Shown in pieces: positions 61,408 to 64,000 of a stretch of 64,000 bases of DNA. The translations under genes were made by a program, and so were the position numbers. The first letter of the stretch is position 1, and each line of letters opens with the position of its first letter. This DNA comes from Monodelphis domestica (lineage: Eukaryota; Chordata; Mammalia; Didelphimorphia; Didelphidae). The stretch is from NCBI RefSeq assembly GCF_027887165.1, contig NC_077232.1, positions 606,315-670,314 on the forward strand, written 5' to 3'. The notes beneath the pieces are model-generated. The model did no database searches and was not told the DNA's origin. It worked only from the letters and a program-made list of their open reading frames with translations.

Positions 61408-64000
61408 CTGAAAGACCAAAGACAGCAGCAGCTCAGTGGCTGGGGAGGCATCGGGGAGGCCGAGGCCGAGTCTGCTCCCTTCGGCAAGCCCCCGAGCGGC
61501 GGGTGGTTGGAGGGGCCTTCAGGGGCCGCGGCCGGCCGACGCTTCCCCTCCCCGCTCGCGGCGCGTGGCTAGGAGTGACGGGCAGGCGTGGGCTTCCAGC
61601 TCTCCCTTTAGAGCGGACACTGGGCCCTGGCACCCTGTGCCTGGACTCCTGGGTCCTGAGCCAGAGGCTGCAGGCCTGAGAGCGCGTCTGTGCCGAGAGA
61701 TGGGGGCCCTGACCGGGCTCAGGGCGGGAGCTGGACGGCCAGGAGGCTCCAGAGGCGGTGAGGACGGCCGCGGCAGCGAGGCCAAGTGGACGCGCCCAGA
61801 CCCCGCTGCTGGAGGGCTCCCCTTCCCCACATTCCCCGCTGAGCCGGGTTAGCCTTCCTTTAAAAACACGCTGAGCTGCCAATCCCCCCCCTCGCCGCTC
61901 CCCGACAAGGCCGCCGTTTGAGAGATTCCACAGGGGCAGCCCTGCAGCTGGGGGAGACCCTCCTGCTTCTCCTCTTCCCTTTCATCAGTCCCCAGAGCCC
62001 TTTCCAGGACCGCGCTCCACGGCAAGCGCACACCAACGTGGACGTCCCCTTGGCGGCTCTCTGCCCCCCAAAAGCTGCAATAACTACCTTTCTACAGATA
62101 AACTCTCAGTGCCATCGTCAGGTCAAAGGGTCTGGCAGCTTCAGAGTCCCGTGGGCAGAGTTCCAAAATGCCCTCCAGAATCCTTGGATCAGTTCACACT
62201 CCACTTCGCCTACATCTTCTACATTTACCATTTTCCTTTTTTCAGTCTTATTAGCCAATCTACTAGGTGCAAGGTGGCACCTCAGACTTGCTCTAAGTAG
62301 TAGTGATTCAGAGCATTTTGATATAGCTTTGATCTTCTGAAAACTGCCTTTTTATTTTACTAACTGGGAAATGGGGCCTTTATCAGAGAAACTTGCTATA
62401 GAAATTTCCCCTTAGTTTTCCATTTTCCTTCTAATCTTGCATTGGTTTTGTTTGTGCAAAGGTCTTTTAATTGAATGTAATTAAAATTATCCATTTTGTT
62501 TTCCATAATACTCTCTATTTCTTTCCAGAAATGCTTCCCTAACCCACAGATCTGACAGGTAAGCTACTCCATGCTCCCTTAATTTGCCTTTATCACCCTT
62601 TATGTCTAAATCACATACCAAACATAACCATATCGTGGTATATGGTATGAGATGCTGGTCTAAACCTAGTTTCTGCCAAACTGCTTTACAGTTTTCCCAG
62701 CATTGTTTGTCAAATAGTGAGTTCTAGTCCCCAAAGCTTGGATCTTTGCATTAATCAAACACTAGATTAGTATGGTCATCCATTTAAAATAACTGTAGAC
62801 AATATGAAATACCTGGGAGTCTATCTGCTAAGGCAAACCCAGGAACTATATGAACACAACTACAAAACACTTCACATAAGTAAAGATGAATCTAAACAAT
62901 TGGAGAAATGTTTATGGTTCATGGATAGGCCAAGCCAATAGAATAAGAATGATGATTCTACTAAATTTACTTTAGTGCCATACCAATCAAACTACCCAAA
63001 GTTATTTTAGAAAACTAGAAAAAAATAGCAAAATTAATTAGGAAAAACAAAAGGTCAAGAATATCAAGTGGATCATCGACAAATTCCAAGGAAGGTGGCC
63101 TGGCAGTGCCAGATCTCAAACTGTATTACAAAGTAGCAATCATCCACACAGTCTGGTATTATTAGCTAAGCATTGCAAAGCTAGTTTTGTTTCCTCATTG
63201 CCTATTCCAATCCCTTTAGTTTCTTTTCCTACTCTTATTGCTATGGAGCTAGCACGTCCTAATCGGCAAATCAGTAAAATGCTGAGTAATAGTGATGGAT
63301 GGCGCCATCCTTGGCTCCCTCCTGACCTTGTCAGAAAGGCTTCTAGCTCATGCTCCTGACAGAAATCTTGCTCCCAGTTTTCCATAGGCACTACTTGTCC
63401 TTTGAAAAGAAAGCTCCACATTTCCTGGGCATTCCAGCGTTTTTAATAGGAGTGGCTGTTGTACTCCATCAAAAGCTTTTTCCACACCCACTGAACCACA
63501 TGGTTCTTGTGGGGGGTCTTGCTGCTAGGGCTTGCCCTGCATTCCTCATCGAAATCCCACTTGGTCAGAGAAAGATCTTTTTGAGAGAAAGCTGGCATCT
63601 CCTTGGAAGCATTGGATTTCATGTTTTTGGACCAATATTCATTAGGGAAATTGGTCTGGAATTTCCTGTCGGTTTTTGCTCTTCCGGGTTTAGGTATCAA
63701 CATCATATTTGTGTGACAAAAGAAATTCGGTAGGACTCCTCCTTGGCCTATTTTCCCAAAGATTTTATATAGTATTGGCTTGGGACCACACCCTTGCCTT
63801 TAATTTTCACACCCTGACTTTAACTCCTAGTCAGCAGCGCCATCTACTGACAAAAGCCAGAATTGCAGGCAATTCAATAAATTGTGTATATATATACACA
63901 CAATTATATATAACATTTTTTTCTTAATCTCCTAATTACCAGGCCAAGCAGCAGGAAAGCCTTCTGGCTTTTGTCCAATTGGGAACCTTTAAGGTTTCAG
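61408..64000 (-). other. CHID1: CHID1 intron continuing beyond the window
   Basis: No more CHID1 exons appear to the right of 61407. GC content drops sharply after about 62050, where L1 sequence begins. After 63780 there is AT-rich unique sequence with a short TA/CA microsatellite at about 63884-63904. Confidence 0.65.
62060..63780 (-). repeat. L1 ORF2 remnant with an internal inverted segment
   Basis: 62060-62775 is antisense L1 3' sequence (ACTAGGTGCAAGGTGGCACC, TTTGTTTGTGCAAAGGTCTT, TAAACCTAGTTTCTGCCAAA). 62785-63168 is sense ORF2, reading MKYLGVYLLRQTQELYEHNY and later a GGTGGCCTGGCAGTGCCAGA stretch. 63170-63780 is antisense again, its complement reading [11 protein letters not shown] of the reverse transcriptase. 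By comparison with typical L1 order, the middle block belongs between the outer two but is flipped. The element is dead. Confidence 0.7.

Overview
The window is nuclear DNA from a mammal, most likely a marsupial. Six human-like genes occur in the order and orientation of human 11p15.5: PNPLA2(+), CRACR2B(+), CD151(+), POLR2L(-), TSPAN4(+), CHID1(-). The exons could be read by eye because the proteins are strongly conserved and every splice junction chosen is GT/AG with matching phase. The marsupial call rests on SINEs of the type common in opossum-like genomes (a 5' box close to GGGGTAGCTGGGTGGCTCAG with an A-rich tail, and a second family ending near CCCCAAAAGGGGTCATGAAG), plus L1 fragments and MIR-like CORE-SINE pieces. 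The species cannot be fixed from the sequence.

Layout. 1-4300: PNPLA2 (adipose triglyceride lipase) without its first coding exon. 4300-10640: a CpG-rich promoter and CRACR2B, a regulator of store-operated calcium entry, whose stop codon lies inside its poly(A) signal. 10900-14390: CpG promoter and CD151, a tetraspanin partner of laminin-binding integrins. 14765-15180: POLR2L (RPB10) on the minus strand, with a 67-residue product. 15200-24300: no recognised coding exon, but two GC-rich blocks that look like alternative TSPAN4 promoters and a 33-bp minisatellite. 24246-35105: TSPAN4, another tetraspanin. 35150-37450: intergenic, no gene seen. 37455 to beyond the right edge: CHID1, a secreted GH18-fold lectin-like protein, whose 5' exons lie outside the window.

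The genes do not form an operon. They are independent, mostly housekeeping or broadly expressed genes packed closely on the left and loosely on the right. Introns on the left are short, GC-rich and filled with minisatellites in PNPLA2, CRACR2B and CD151. The CHID1 introns carry long tetranucleotide tracts, L1 fragments with SINEs inserted in them, and traces of endogenous retrovirus LTRs.

I do not see a wholly new biological system. The best leads are: a CHID1 exon flanked by long, mutually complementary purine and pyrimidine tracts and carrying an apparent one-base frameshift; an 89-codon open, in-frame extension upstream of the TSPAN4 start; the CRACR2B stop embedded in AATAAA; and an uncharacterised open frame reading away from the POLR2L promoter.
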